64,000 bases of DNA. Origin: Rostratula benghalensis. Taxonomy: Eukaryota; Chordata; Aves; Charadriiformes; Rostratulidae. The position numbers were made by a program, and so were the translations under genes. How positions within the stretch are numbered: position 1 is the stretch's first letter; the number at the start of each line of letters is the position of its first letter. The stretch covers positions 1,500,539 through 1,564,538 of the forward strand of contig VXAI01000139.1 of the NCBI GenBank assembly GCA_013399305.1. The letters run 5' to 3'. Shown piece after piece: positions 40,426-54,027 of the stretch. Below the pieces are notes generated by a model. The model was not told the DNA's origin and did not search any database. It saw only the letters and a program-made list of their open reading frames with translations.

Positions 40426-41720
40426 ATCTCTCTGGATCACACATTCATCACAAATGAATCTGACCCAACTTAAACTGTTGCAGCTGCAGGCTGCACTGCT
40501 ACAAGGAGTAATCATGCTTCAGGTGTAGCAAAGATGGACTCACTTTTGTTGATAGTTTAAATAATTTCAGGCAAAGTGCTTTCATCAGGGAAAGAACAAT
40601 TACTCCATTTAGCAGAGCCCACTAGTGGTGATGGGCTGCACATATTCCTACAGAATGGGAAAAAAAAGATTTGCTTAAGATTGAAGGAGTGCTAACAGTA
40701 GAACGATTATAAAAACAAAGCATTCAGATATACACACCAAGTTTATATATGAATTCACACCCACTTACTCACATAAGGAGGAGAAACAGTCCCTTTTGCT
40801 TTCTCTTTTTTCTTTTCCACACAAATAGACTACTTCAGTTCCACAAACTTTTATGACAAAATATTTACTGGCAATGTAAAAACTTGCATGCTTTCCAAAG
40901 TGATTTTATCTAAGTACAGCTGCATTGTTCTTACAAAGCTCTACCTGTGTTTCTAAGGAAATGAGGGATGCAGATATCTACATTTAAATTAGTTTTATAA
41001 TCAGACTTAAAAATCCAGTTTTGTCTCATTTTAAAGTATAGACACCTACAGCAGGTCAGACGAATTGTGTCTTGAGAGTATCCATTTCTTCTGAACGAGT
41101 CTAAATGAAATCTAAAGGAGGTTGAGAAATACAGTATGTTTTCATATCATACATGTCTTAAGCAAGATAAATTCTAGCCAAGGGGAGAAATTTTAAAACA
41201 TTCTGGACCATCCACTAAGATTAATACTCATTTATGAATATACAAGATTATGTCCACCCATGATACTGCTTTTTGCTAGGAAAGTGTGTTGCATGATGGC
41301 TCTTAAAATAGAAGTCTTACAGCACAGTATAAAACTGCAGCCTGAAGTCAAAAAAGAAAATCACATAACTTTAATTAAAATAAGTCCTCTTGTTGCTGAA
41401 TTATGTAGGTACTTTTACATACATAAATGGATGTACTTTTAGCGTCTTCAGGGAAAGACTCACTTCCTACCTCTTCCTAACCCCATCCTTACATGTTACA
41501 AGTTCCAAAATAATTTACTTCTGGTTAACTCAACAAGGACCTACTGGCCATAGATGCCTTACCTGCAATTTTCCAAGCAGAGAATTCTGTTCCTCTCTTT
41601 CTGTTTTCCCCCCTTTTAGTTTTTCACATCAATAAAGGAGCTAACAGAATAAAAACTCCAAATATAACATTTCAATCTGACTGTATTGGTCCTTTCACTT
41701 ACAGAAACTTTCCAAGACGT

Positions 41721-41753
41721 AAAAAAAAAAAAAAACAACAAACAAACAAAAAA
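41721..41753. repeat. A-rich simple repeat (An then CAAA units)
   Basis: A run of A is followed by CAACAAACAAACAAAA. Its orientation is wrong for the poly-A tail of the minus-strand coding-like stretch at 41849-42361. Confidence 0.85.
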
Positions 41754-41848
41754 GCACATACTGTCCTTTCGTCCTTTCCATGAAGACATCTCCACTGCAA
41801 ACAAGGTACTTGCACAGAACGATGATTACCCAGATTTCACCCCAGGTT

Positions 41849-42361
41849 TTAACATAAACCCAGGTTACTATTTACACACCAAAATCTGTGCCTTTCTTCC
41901 TCCACAAAGTCTGGAGGAGGAGAAGTATACCTTTCTGCTATTTTACCCTTGGACCACCTCTGCCTATGGTTTTGCTCACACAGCCTTTTCAATGCACTCT
42001 GGAGATCCTTTGCATAGATGATATCTCCAGGGTCCACACAAAGCTCGGCCAATGTAACCCCTGGAAGGAAGAGGCAAGCTGAATCCTCCTCCTCGGAGAA
42101 TTTAGGACAGCTATTTCGTAATTCTTATATTTCCTTAATCCTTAGAGATTTGTCAAGTGGGACACCTTGCTTTTTGAAATGCTTGCTGCACTCTTCACTA
42201 AGTGCTTGACTATTGGACAGCTGTGTACATGCTGATGATGAAAGGGTGGGAGTTTGTCCTTTTTGTGGGAAAAGTGTGTATCGGATTTTCCAGTGAAAAA
42301 CGGGCAAGATTAAAGCAGAAGCAAACAGAACAGCTGCTATGAAATAGACACAAAGTGCTTT
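41849..42361 (-). pseudogene. Coding-like stretch with one internal stop, origin unknown
   Basis: A single minus-strand frame runs for 171 codons between stops at about 42362-42364 and 41849, interrupted only by one TAA at 42125-42127. The first part reads as a hydrophobic, membrane-segment-like run (YFIAAVLFASALILPVF) followed by HWKIRY. The part after the stop is hydrophilic and protein-like, with SEEEDSACLF, then PGDIIYAKDLQSALKRLCEQ and SPPPDFVEEERHRFW. A pyrimidine-rich acceptor-like sequence (CTCTTCCTTCCAG) ends at 42061. I do not recognise the family. Frames of this length with one stop are expected by chance a few times in 64 kb of AT-rich DNA, so length is not evidence; the amino-acid make-up is the only hint. 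No poly-A tail in the right orientation supports a retrocopy. Confidence 0.2.
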
Positions 42362-45300
42362 TTAGATATATTTTTAAATATCTCCAATATTCTGTACTTA
42401 AAGATTCTGACAACATAAATTGTGTAAAAGCTTATTTAACCTGCATAAAGCACAGAGATTGCTAACCTCCCAAGTGAAAGAAAATACTTATGTCTGTTGC
42501 TGTAATAAATGTTTCAGGTGATAGCATAAAATCTCTCCTCTAGCAGCACAAAGACATGCAAGGAACAAACCTCACTGCCAGCCCTCATCCCAGACCATTT
42601 ATACACTTGGGGTTAGAAAAGATCCCTGATCATAATTAATTTCAACCTTTCCTCATTTCACCATGATCCATGCTAATAAATGTTTTCATTAACTATCCCA
42701 TACAACACTCAGCTACATACTTAGCCTGATTAGATTACAGAAATGGTTTTGAATCAGAAAGGCTTAATGAGCAGCAATTATTTCATATGCTATCTTCACT
42801 ATGTTGTGAGATGGCATGGATAATTTCATAATGAAATAATAAAGGACTTTTCTTACAATACCATTCCACTGTGATACACAACACAGCCTTCACTTTCTGC
42901 CTATATAAACAGATGCTGCTAACAGCCACCAAAAAACCTCTGAGTTGATAGGTACTCACTTTCACATCTCAACATCATTAACTACACACTGACTCAAGCC
43001 AGCTTGGCTTTTATTTAAAAAAAAAGAAAGAAGAAAAGAAAAGGGAGATGGGGGTTGAAGCTTCCCCCCATTTTAAAAAGAACATGCCACATAAATCAAC
43101 CTCCAAGATATTACACTCTATTCCCTGCCTTGTCATGAAAAGTGAGCTGAAATTAGCATCAGCAAGACAGACTGTCACATAGTTGAGCCTATGGATCCTG
43201 CAGGTCTCCCCTTGTTGTCAAAACAACGGGGGCAAAATTCTGGTTGCATAGAAATAAGCAGAAAAATTATGACAGGATTTTGCCCTCGGAAAACCTAGAA
43301 TGCCTTATTCCAATTACAGTTGTATATAACTACCTATCTCTGTGCCAGGTTGACAGTTGTGCCATATCAGCAGTTTTGGGGGGAAAGATTAGGAAAAAAA
43401 AATATTAATTACCATCTTCACAGAAACTATTTCAAGAAAAACAGCATATGATGATAAAGTCCCTGAGGATAACAATGGGATAATTGTCAAAACATCAAGT
43501 GAGAATTTAAAATTTATTTCTTTTTCATTATGGGAAAAGTGTCTCATCTACTATTAAAGCTCAGTACTCCAATACCTTGTGCTTGGAGTTCAGGGAAAGT
43601 AATGACTTGATGGTTTATCTTAATCCTGCCTAGTTAGTAGTTCTGGGCTGTTCTGGGGGTTAAGAAAGGAGCAAGGCACAGATCTTAAACTTGTTTAAAA
43701 TGTTCCATGTTGATTGTAACAGGAATGATTTTCAGAAAAAAAAGGAAATGGTGAAAAAAGCCAAGATGTCTCTGAAAACAAATGGGAAATAAACTCCCCA
43801 AACCTGTATCAAGTGTTTTGAATATGGTGCCTAATATCCTGAACAACTCACATTTTCAGTGTCTACAATAGGACTTCCTAACCTTTTGAAGTTTTATAGG
43901 AGATACCTGTTGTGGCTTTATCGTGTCAGCCGTGTATGTCTTGACATTCTACTGAATAATATTGTCTCTGCCTTAAACATTTTAATATATCCATTTAAAA
44001 GATCAAGATATATTTAACTCTAGCATTTCTGCCTACATATGCTCATCACATTCTTATCAGAAGCAAGAGACAATCACTAATGTCAGCACAACTCCATACT
44101 GGAGCCATGTACCTGGCTATGTTAGTCCTGGAACTATTTACCAATGAACATTCTACTCATGGTAGGAAGAATTACCTTCAGTCCTATTTGGTAGGCTGCA
44201 TCCCCTGAAGCAAAAATAATTTATACATTTTTATCATTATTTTTTAAATCCGGATGAACTGGTAGGTTCATCTGCCTTCTTCCCACAAATGCTGTGTCTC
44301 AGACCCACATGAAATATACTGACTGCAGACTATTAGAACAGCCATAGCAATGGACAGTATCCTCCATCTGCCTATGCCTTCACCTGAGCTTCTAAACTAT
44401 AGATTGGGAAAAATTAAATGCCTTCCACACTCTTTGAATTCAGCCCAAGGTCTGAAACACTTATGTGGCATTGACTGCAGAGTGATTCAGTGCAGTCAGG
44501 CTATTTTTTTCGTTACTCCTGGAAGATTTTCAGTTGGTTTTGTTGGCTCCCTGTAACTTGGAACGGGTTTGGTAGGCATTGCACAAAAACATGTGGAGTT
44601 CCTGCCCTGAGCCATTTAACATTTAAACCAATAAATCAGACATAGGTTTGGAGAGGAAAATAGAACCACAAAAAAAACAAATGCCAAAGTTCACAATTCT
44701 AACTAATGTCAGATCTGGAAATGAAACTAAAGGTTTCACATTCCTAGACGAAAGCCTTAACCTTTAGACATCTCTATCCAAAAGCTGTTGTTGCTGTGTT
44801 AAAGGCTACCAATTAAAAGAGACCACAAATGACTGCTCCTTATGATGCACACATGAAAACACATTAGTTAGCAACCTCCCCGTGTTGCCATTACTTGTAG
44901 CAACATAGTGTCTCCACATATATTAATAAACTATGAGAAAGTCTGATTATGACATTACTATTGGAGTAACATAAAACTATTTAAAAACCATGCCTCTGCA
45001 GTCTGTGTCATATTGACACAATGACGTGCCTTTATCCACAGTTTAAATTTGGTTAGAAATATTTGTGCAGCATGCAAAGGAAGAAAGTATTAAATATCTG
45101 GTGCAGAGATAAAGAACACAGGACTCTGTTCCCTTTGAATTTATAATCACAAGTGACATTTTTCAGAAAAAAATCCCTCTTTGTTGCTTTCTCAGCTAGC
45201 TGAAAATGGATTATAAAGCGAGGATGCATAACTTCTCTACGGTCCATTATTTCTTATTATCATCCAGATGGAGCAACGGCTATTAGAGCACCACTAAAAA

Positions 45301-48300
45301 CTCTAATGAACTGCAATGTTTTAGACTACTAAATCTCCAACAGCGTGTTTGTATATCAATAATAGACTGTAAGAACAACAACAACCTGACTAATTAAGCT
45401 AATCTGCTCAGCTTGGCTTCCTGTCCCTCCTATTCTGTTGTTTGTGTGGGTGTTCGATACTGATGCTGTTTCCATTGAATTTCTTCCAAAGTCTCTAACC
45501 CTTTACACTATTGCAAACATTAAGGTGTCTTTAATGGCTTACTTATAAGGAGATTTAAACAAAAAACAAAAACACACCCATGTTTAAACCATATGAATAA
45601 TTTTCTCGCTATTCTGTCTTGTAATGAGGGGAGTTTAAATGTCACTCTTTCCTAAGGTAACTAGAGAGTATTTTACTTGGAAGACCCCCAATATTTATCA
45701 CTAAGTGCTCCATTTAGCAAAGCACATCAGGACGTAATTCATCAATATTCTCTGATATTCCTGGGTTCTGTTTTGGGGTTTTTTTCAACAGGTAACACAG
45801 AAACGTGATTTTAGCTTGTGCTTTGCCAGATAGCGCCTTTAGGTGGAATATGTAACACTGCTGCAGTGCTGGGCCCTGCTCTGAAGCTTGGGAATTTTTT
45901 TATTATTTTTTTTTTTCCAAAAATGCTCAAAGCAGGTTATGGGATCTATGAAGTTACTGGCTTCCTGAAATTCAAATCCTGTGCAAAGCCGATCAGCACA
46001 CCACCAATAATGTGCACCAGTTGTGAACCCTGAAAAATACTAAGGAAGTTCTGCCAATGAAGATTTATTATTTTGAAATGAAGATTAATGCTTCAAATAA
46101 ATATTGCTAATTCTGCCATATAAAATCACATCTAACAGGCAGTGTTTCACCTTAGCTTCTGCTTCTGAGGCACCTGCCTGCTCCTGTGTAAGGAACAGCA
46201 AGGGGACAAGGAGCTCGGTGGCACCAACCACAACAGCTCCCGCAAGGTCCTATGAGACACCAGGAGGCTCACCTGTGTTTCACTCCTCAGCAGGACCAGT
46301 TTTTAACCCCTGCTGCGACTGAAACATTATGTGATAGGGCTCAACACACCGTCATTCACACACAAGAACCCAGGGTTGTGCTCATCACTAAGCAGACCTC
46401 TCTGCTAAAATGACCTCATGCAGGTGAAAAGGGAATATTGACCAAGGACCTCCAAGGTATGTGACTGTGCCACATGCATTGCAGGCATCTCACAGACTTG
46501 TCTTCCCCTTCTCTCCTTCTTCACTTCATTCATCTTCAGACAAAGAGATATGATTACAAGCTCCTTGCATGACCAATCTTCAGCCATATTTAATTATTTC
46601 AGACTTACATCCTCCAGCGCTTTCCCTATTTTCTGATACGTAACTGATGCCAACAGATTTTTTCTGAACTTCTCTTTCTTAACTTATTGACCTGCCTCTT
46701 TTTTTTTTTTTAATTTTTGTTTCAAATGCTAATGCAAAAAGATTTGTCTGACTAACTATAAAGTTACACTTCCTTTACGTGAGCTGGCCTAACAATTTGG
46801 GCAGGAAATGTTTGCATTAATGAGGCACAGTAGTTAACCTTTTTTATGCCTCAATTTCCTATTAAAAATAATGAAATGGAAGCATCCATCAGATATTGTA
46901 CTTTAAAATGCTTTTGCTCAAGGAGGAAGAAGGGCAAATAAAGCAAGTCCTTTTGCCATATAAATAATGACAGCATTCCTGTGTCTTTTCAGAACAGGTG
47001 ATTGTTCAAAGATACTATATAAAAATAATTTCCATACATAAGACCTTGTTGATATGGATTTTGATGTCATACAATACACCCACATGAATTTTAGTGACTT
47101 TTAAGCGTGACTTAGACTATTAATTCCCTCCTGACTATATTTGGAAGATCCACCCATAAACTTTAAACATCAAAAATTTTCCTTTCAGTACGGCTCATGG
47201 CCACAAAAACACTTAAAGATAGGTTTGCATTAAGCAACAATGAGGTCAGTGGGACTACTTGAGCACTTAAAAGATACCACAGGTCTCAGCTCAGGAAGGA
47301 CCGAAGGACCTGACCAAATATTTTTCAAAAAATAGGTGAGAATTTGTCACACCTTCCTCTGCTGTCCTATCCTTTAACCTACTGCCATTTGATCACATGT
47401 AATGCAAGAGAGATGAGACTTAAAGGAAGCAACACCTCATACTAAGGCAGAAAGTGCCTGCCTGGGTGACAACTGAGGATGCTTTCAGGCTATCCAACCT
47501 TGCCAATACATTGTACGAATTACAATACAATTTTTCCCTAGCCACTACCATTACTGCTGGCACATGCACACACAAACACAAATTTTGGAGGGACACAGAC
47601 ATGACCACTACTTCCAGTGTTCCAGCGTCAAGAAAGATCCAATTTAAGGGGCCTCTACCTCAAAAGTAACCATCTTCTCCCGAGGAAGTAAAAATCAATA
47701 TCAGATATTTATAAACACCCTTTCCATCAACCTCATTCTATTTCAAATCTGTTCATGTGTCACAACAAAGCCTTGAAATATGCTTTAATTTTCGTGACAT
47801 ACTTGAAAAGAAATTAAATATTCTGCTCTATTAGAAAATTGTTCATCAAAAATGTAGACAAGATAAAAGCTCATTGATCTTTCAACTTTTAAAAAATATA
47901 TTTTTTTCTATCTGCTGGCCTTTTTCCTTTTCCGTTCTTGCTTAGTTACCCCTGGAGAAAGAGAGAAAATTATGAAAATGAGAAAATTACCCCAAAATCT
48001 CTCTTTTCTCTCAATCTTTAAGAAGATTCTGCTTCCATCCCTCTACTATTCTTCCAGTGGTTCATACAAAAACATGTGGAATTTGTATTAAGAAATTATT
48101 GGAAATTAATAAAGACAGGAAAAAAGAGGGGTAAAATAAAACTTCCAAGATACAATTAGTACTTTCTCTTTCCTTAGTGTAAGTATTTATCTTCTTAATG
48201 AAAAAGGCCTAATGAAAACACTGAGGAAAGAACATTTAGCTGAGAACTATGGTTCAGTAAAAAAAGCTTTTAAAGCCAAAACAAGTCAAACTCCTCTACT

Positions 48301-48759
48301 AAAATTAATTTCCCCCCATTTCCTGCAGATGGACTCGATTCAGATCCACAGTGAGAACAATTTCTTCTTAAATAAATAACTGAATCAAGATTCATCAGTT
48401 CCAGACATTGCCTACCAAATATGTCAGAGAATATGGAGGCTACCATACGGCACTTCTACTTAGAAAAAAATCCCACTATAGCTTTGTTTCAGTGCTGGGA
48501 CTCCCACATTCATTTCTCAAAGCCTTGCATGATTTGGATGATAACAGCATTTTCATGGGGAGCTGAACTTCTCCAGGATGCCTGTATACCAGCAGGGGCG
48601 TGCACATTTTACAGTGCAAATATGGAAGTGGCATAGGATGAATATGCAGTTTTAACATGCAGCCACTACATGACAGACCCTAAAACATCACTTAATGTTA
48701 AAGAATGCTCAACCATCTAGAGAAAGCAAGCTTTGCCAGTACCTTATTCTCCCTGCAAC

Positions 48760-49179
48760 ATCAGAGAGATGTAAGGTTGGGAGAGACCTCAAGGTATCCC
48801 TTGGTCCAAGTACCACACTGGGGTAGGAGCAAGGAAACCTAAAGCAAACCTCACAGATACACATCAATGAACTAGAGTCTACCAAATCCGGCCATCACTT
48901 TGCACATGGTCTGAAGCCTCCCTGTCCTTCAAAAAAACACAGAGGACTAACAATTATTTTTTTCCCTTTCAAGCACACTCCTTCCATGGCAGAAGTCAAT
49001 CTTCATGTTCCTCCTTCAGTTTCTATCAGCTTAAACCAAAGGCACTTCCTGAAGCTGTTCCTCTGAGATCCTGTCTTCCAACAGATTTTTATTGACCTCT
49101 TCTCTCCCAGGCTGGTCTACTAAAGCCCTGTATCAAAGTAAATAAATAAATGTCTCACCTGCCCTAGTCCCAGCAGAGT
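48760..49179 (-). repeat. Possible decayed CR1 3' end
   Basis: The bases near 48776 read GGTTGGGAGAGACCTCAAGG then TATCCCTTGGTCC, similar to the antisense CR1 tail motif GGTTGGAAGGGACCTCNAAG. The following 400 bp leads toward the ancient CR1-like segment in the same orientation, so both could be one element. The match is short and the call is weak. Confidence 0.35.
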
Positions 49180-49930
49180 AAATGCCTTCTTCAGCTTGAC
49201 TTTGACATTGCTCCTGGTACTTTCCACAGACAGGTTTACAGCTTTTAGGTCACTGATGTATTATATTCAGTCTGCAGTTGTCTGTCACTTTCCCCTTCCC
49301 TTTTCTTCCAAGATTCTGTCCAGCCTCACAGCAGCAGAACCAGTTATTCCCTACACTGCACATACGCATTTGACTTACCCTTTTTACATGTGGTGCATTG
49401 AAGTTGCCTTTATTGACATTCACCTTCCTGATATTGGGCCACTTTTCCAATTTATAGGGATCATTATGGATTCTGATGCTGTCATCTAAATCGCTTGCAA
49501 CCCTTCCCATAACTTTCCTGATGTACTCTTTCTGTTCTGTCATTCAACTCTGCTAATGAAAGTGTTGAATTAAATCACATACAGGACAGAGACTCCCCTG
49601 GCAGTTGCCTCCAGGTTTGACAGCGGAGCCCTTGATTACTTTTTCAGAGAGATTTTTTAATCAGCTATCACCAACTTTGTTATGACTGTGTTGAGATCAT
49701 CTTTCACTCATTTGCTATAAGACCACCATGTAGAAAAGTGTCAGAAACCTTTTAAAAAGTTCAGATATATTGTATCTACTAAATTCCCCTTATTCACTAG
49801 GCAGTTATCTTGTCAAAGAAAGGAATCAGATTAATTTGCTATGAACTCATCTTGACAAATCCATGCTGGCTGCTGGCCAGTGGAAGAAAACTGGTTTTAA
49901 TCATTCATGACCAAAATATTTCTACTGAAG
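49180..49930 (-). mobile_element. Ancient, highly diverged CR1-like LINE fragment
   Basis: Read antisense, this stretch still resembles the region around the CR1 or L3-type reverse transcriptase. Phrases such as CTTGTCAAAGAAAGGAATCA followed by CTTGACAAATCCATGCTGGC (around 49810-49870), and the segment with CCAATTTATAGGGATCATTA (around 49447), resemble antisense CR1. No frame stays open for more than about 100 codons and no catalytic motif is readable. It is much older than the other CR1 copies here. The edges are uncertain, and it may extend to about 48760, where GGTTGGGAGAGACCTCAAGG resembles a decayed CR1 3' end. Confidence 0.6.
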
Positions 49931-50095
49931 CACAACTGGATTTTTTTTTTTGACTCAGCACTGGCAGGGATGCACAGCAGGTACCCAGAGGAGAGATGCC
50001 ATTTTGCATGTTATCCTGTCCTTCCTCCAAATTGAAGGGAAAGCTGTAAAACTCTTTAAGAAGGGAACCTGCAATCATACTCTCACACAGGGTAT

Positions 50096-50133
50096 GCTTC
50101 CACCATCAGAAAAGGCTTCCACCATCAGAAAAT
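50096..50133. repeat. 19-bp tandem duplication
   Basis: The unit GCTTCCACCATCAGAAAA plus one base occurs at 50096-50114 and 50115-50133, differing only in the last base (G against T). Confidence 0.9.
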
Positions 50134-50790
50134 TTTTCATGATTCTATCAAGGTTCTTGAAGAAAAAGCTACAGGAAAAAAAATGAAGACAAGAGACATG
50201 CAGGCTTAGTTCTCAGTAGTTCAGTATCTTCAAGAGGAACATGACATTGTACTACTTCAGACCTACAGAAATGAAGCAATGAAAAACCAAGAACTAGTAT
50301 CTGTCATCTTTTATCCAATTACCTGTTATCTCCTAGTACAGTACCACAGACAGAAGTGCAATAATGAATCCTCCTACATATTTGGGCTTTTTATTTCTTT
50401 TACAAAAAACCCTACCAAAACCCACAAAAAACCCAACTCTATCAGCCTCTCTGGATGTGTACCAATGTCACATAGGTTTTCAACTCTGAAATTCAACCTA
50501 ACAAAATTTAGTCAAGGAAGGAAATATCTTGATTGACCTGAAAAAAAATGATATTTTAAGGCCTGGTTCACTGGTATGACTCAAATTTTCTATAATGGGA
50601 CACTTCCTAAAGCGACTTGTCTCCTCACACCGCTCTCCATCCCAACAACTTTCTGTACACTCCGGTTGATAAACCATAGCGCTCATCTACAAGTAGAGTT
50701 AGGCCAATGGTAGGGAGAGTTAACAGAAGTTAACCTAGTTTACCCATGGAAGAGCAGTGCCCACTGAGAAGGGCTCCACTGGTAACTGCC

Positions 50791-50815
50791 TTTTTTTTTT
50801 TTTTTTTTTTTTTTT
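50791..50815. repeat. Poly-T run (25 bp)
   Basis: Twenty-five consecutive T bases on the plus strand. No LINE or retrocopy body is recognised on the side where a poly-A-tailed minus-strand insertion would lie, so I call it a plain homopolymer. Confidence 0.9.
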
Positions 50816-53800
50816 CACTTGGATAACTCTCTCTTTTGAGTGTCAACCACACACAGGTACTATCTCATGTGTACATAAAATTTCCAAGGATCTCTGTGCA
50901 GACAGAGGCCTAGATCACTACACCACTCACTTGGCTTTCTGTAACTTCAGAACATAAAATCATAAACTATATCCCTTGCCTCTTCCATCCAAGTGGTGTA
51001 ATACCTTGGGGGTTATCTTTTATCTAAGATTTGTTTATCCCTCTAGCACAATATACTATAAAGTTGCACTGTATTGTGAGCTAGTTGAATATATTTGCTG
51101 ATCTAGTTGGATTAATTAAAACTTTTTTCTTCCTGGGAGATACAGATGTTATGAGTAATCTGGGACAACCTGATAATCCCTCTGGGACCCTTCCAGGTGA
51201 TTGCTTGCACTGTGTGTGTGCAAGAACACTATGTAAAGGTTGATTTCCCACATTTACTTATCATTTATTTAATAGCAATTTTCAGTAATTTTGAATAACA
51301 TAGCTCAATAGCAATAACATTTTTTTCTTCATTCTTACCTCTCACACTCACTGCCCTATCTCTCTTGACACCATAAGTTCATTTTAACATATCAAACCAA
51401 TGACAATAAAAGTAAAGCTCATATAACCACACACTAGCTATAACCTGGCCAAAAAAAAAAAAAATCTCATAAAGCTTTCCAAGGAAGCTATTTCTACAAA
51501 GAACTTCAAAACTGTAAAAGACACATGTTTCTGCTATAAACTATAACTTAAATATCTAAAAATTGACTGCCATGTCAGAGTTAAGGCAAAACAAGGCACA
51601 CGTGCCCTCCATGGTGCTTCTGCCAATGACCCTTGTTGTATCCACCCCGATCTCAGTCTTACACTGAAGTTTCATGAAAAAGTCAATGAGGCTAGACCTT
51701 TTACTATCTGAGAGTAACTTCTTTTTCATTGTAGCTACTGATATGTTTATACACTAAGCTTCTTCCATGAAGCTGTTCAGAGAATACTAAGATTACCAGA
51801 GTTCAGTCTGCTGCGCTGAGACCAATGCCCTGCCTGGAAACACTTCAACTGCTCCAGCTGTGAGACATAACTGAGATTGCTAATAATTAAAAGATAGCAC
51901 AGAAAAATCTTCATATCCTTGCTTTGTAGAGCTGATAGCACTTGGACTACGGCTCAGCAATGTCTAAGTGTCAAAAAGCTTTTTTTAATGGCACTCATAG
52001 GAAGAAATTTCCACTTGCAAGGCAACTTCATGTAACTTTCTGTGTCACTTTTTGTGCTGATGGGTAAATGTGAATAAAGAGTTTTACTCTCTCCTGTTTT
52101 GGATTTAAAGAATTTATCACCTCTCTCATTGTCTCATCTGAAATACTAATATAATACATTTATCCTGTTTCACTTCTAACTTGTAGTACTAACTCCATTG
52201 TACAGAAATATATGCCCCTAGTCTTCTAGGTGTCCTGCCATCTTTTGAGAACCTTTCTTCACAATCTGAAATATCAAGATACAGTCATGTCAAAGAAAAG
52301 GGGTAGGGGTGATGTGTAGCTTTACTTCTGGTATTTCATCCAGCAGGATATTGGTGATGAAGCCGACCTTTCCAGAGCAAGACAGCTAGAAATAGACCCA
52401 AATCTGCCCTTCTGGGAAAACTTTCGGCACACTGTCTCAGCATCTGAAACCACTCTGGGTCAAGCAGTTCTTTACTGCAAGGCAGTCTCCACATCAGCAC
52501 CTCCTCGTCCATTAGCCCTTCATCTCTGAGATGTCCAATTACAAACTAATATTCTCCAATCCCCATCACCCCTAAGTAAAATGCTCTGTCTTTAAGACGT
52601 AGTTGTTAATGCACAGCTGAGTTTGCAGCCTTTCCAGGTGGATGCATGCTTGTGCAGAGGGGCAGGAAGGAAAAGCAGTTGCACACAGCATAGCTCCTGG
52701 TTTGGAAACATCCTTGTGTCCTCCTCTCAGCAGCTCCGATCTGGGCAGTTTTGCTAATCTACATAGTGGATTCACATTGTACAATGTAGAAGACCACGAA
52801 GAAGTGAAAAGACGTTTCATCCCTCCTTCACTGAGCCAAATTCCATAGGACATTCAAAACTTTGCTCAGTCCTGCCTGGCAATAACCTGCAAGTGATGCC
52901 TCGAGGAGGTGCAGGCTGCCACCCAGCTCTCCAGCCACTTCACACTGACTGCTGTGCAAGCACCTTGCACCCCACCTGCCAAACACAATTTGGGGGTTAC
53001 ATCTGTACCTAGCTGAAGCAATTAAGAGCTTGTTAGTGGGGCCATGCCCTTGTTCAAAGAGACATGTTTGCCTCTGCTTACATTTTAAGAAACTGTAAGG
53101 AGCAGCACAAAAGTTGGCACAAGTTCTTTGTGCTGAAGAGGTCAAACCCGTCTGAGGCTCCTGGATGGGTGGTGCACAGCCATGTCTCTCCCATATCCCA
53201 CCTCTCTTGAGGAAACAAAAATGCTCTTACACAGCACTGAGGTTTGTAAGACAGCCTCAGAGCAGAGCTGGATTTCAACAACAGCAGAACACTCAAGCCT
53301 GTGAATGCCTACAGAGGTAAAGCCTTCTCACATCACTATCTGTTGCTGTGAAAAACATGATTTAATCTATGTTATTGGCAACGATTTTTGCTAGAAGGTG
53401 CTATCTTACACATACATTTTCCTCAGGATCAAAAATTAAATCCTATAGACTCTTGGGATTGCTCGTCTGGAAGTCTGCCAGACAAGCGCTCTCCTACAAT
53501 TATACACTCTTGTGTCAGTGTGTGGGCTCAGCCACTGCTTAACAAATTTATTAGATAAACTTCCATGATTCATACAAACAGCACTCAAGTGGCTAACTAC
53601 CATATATTGGCAGGGAACTGACAAATGTACTTGAACAATGAAAGAATAATGAATGAGGTTTTGGCAGATCAATTGAGAGATGACTGGCAGTCCACAGCAA
53701 TCCATTTCACAACTCCAAAACAAGAGCTTAGCAACGGCAAGGGAGGGTGCCACAAACAACTAGAAGCCTTACAGCATTATTCACTCAATACAGGTTTTAG

Positions 53801-54027
53801 AACCAGAGGGTGTTAGATGGAGAGCACCTCATCCAATCTCAAGAGGAAAGAGCATGTCCTGTTCTCTCCATTTAGTAAAATTAAAAGCAGAACAGGGTAT
53901 CAAGAGGAACCCACCCACACTCTCCATCAGCTCTCCCTGAACAATAACAACCTGGGGTCAAAGTGACAGAAACCACGTCTGTTCTCTTTTTGAACATGAA
54001 AATCATCATCCTGGGTATTTTTAAGAT

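Larger units (their letters stand above)
40426..48759. other. Unique intronic DNA with one coding-like stretch
   Basis: Apart from the A-rich repeat at 41721 and the coding-like stretch at 41849-42361, I see only AT-rich intron. A phrase near 42612 (GGTTAGAAAAGATCCCTGAT) is faintly CR1-tail-like but too short to call. A T-rich run lies at about 45897-45917. Confidence 0.55.
49931..54027. other. Unique intronic DNA with homopolymers
   Basis: It holds the 19-bp duplication at 50096, the 25-bp T run at 50791 and a 14-bp A run near 51450. The 52.6-53.3 kb part is somewhat richer in G and C, with frames of about 100 codons, but I recognise no domain there. Confidence 0.55.

Noticed and set aside
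50791..50815. Poly-T run as the tail of a minus-strand retrocopy
   Set aside because: No coding or LINE-like body was seen on the adjoining side, and CR1 elements do not end in poly-A.
52572..53296. GC-richer region with several frames of about 70-105 codons on the minus strand
   Set aside because: No splice sites, domains or repeat-family phrases could be recognised; probably a local composition shift.
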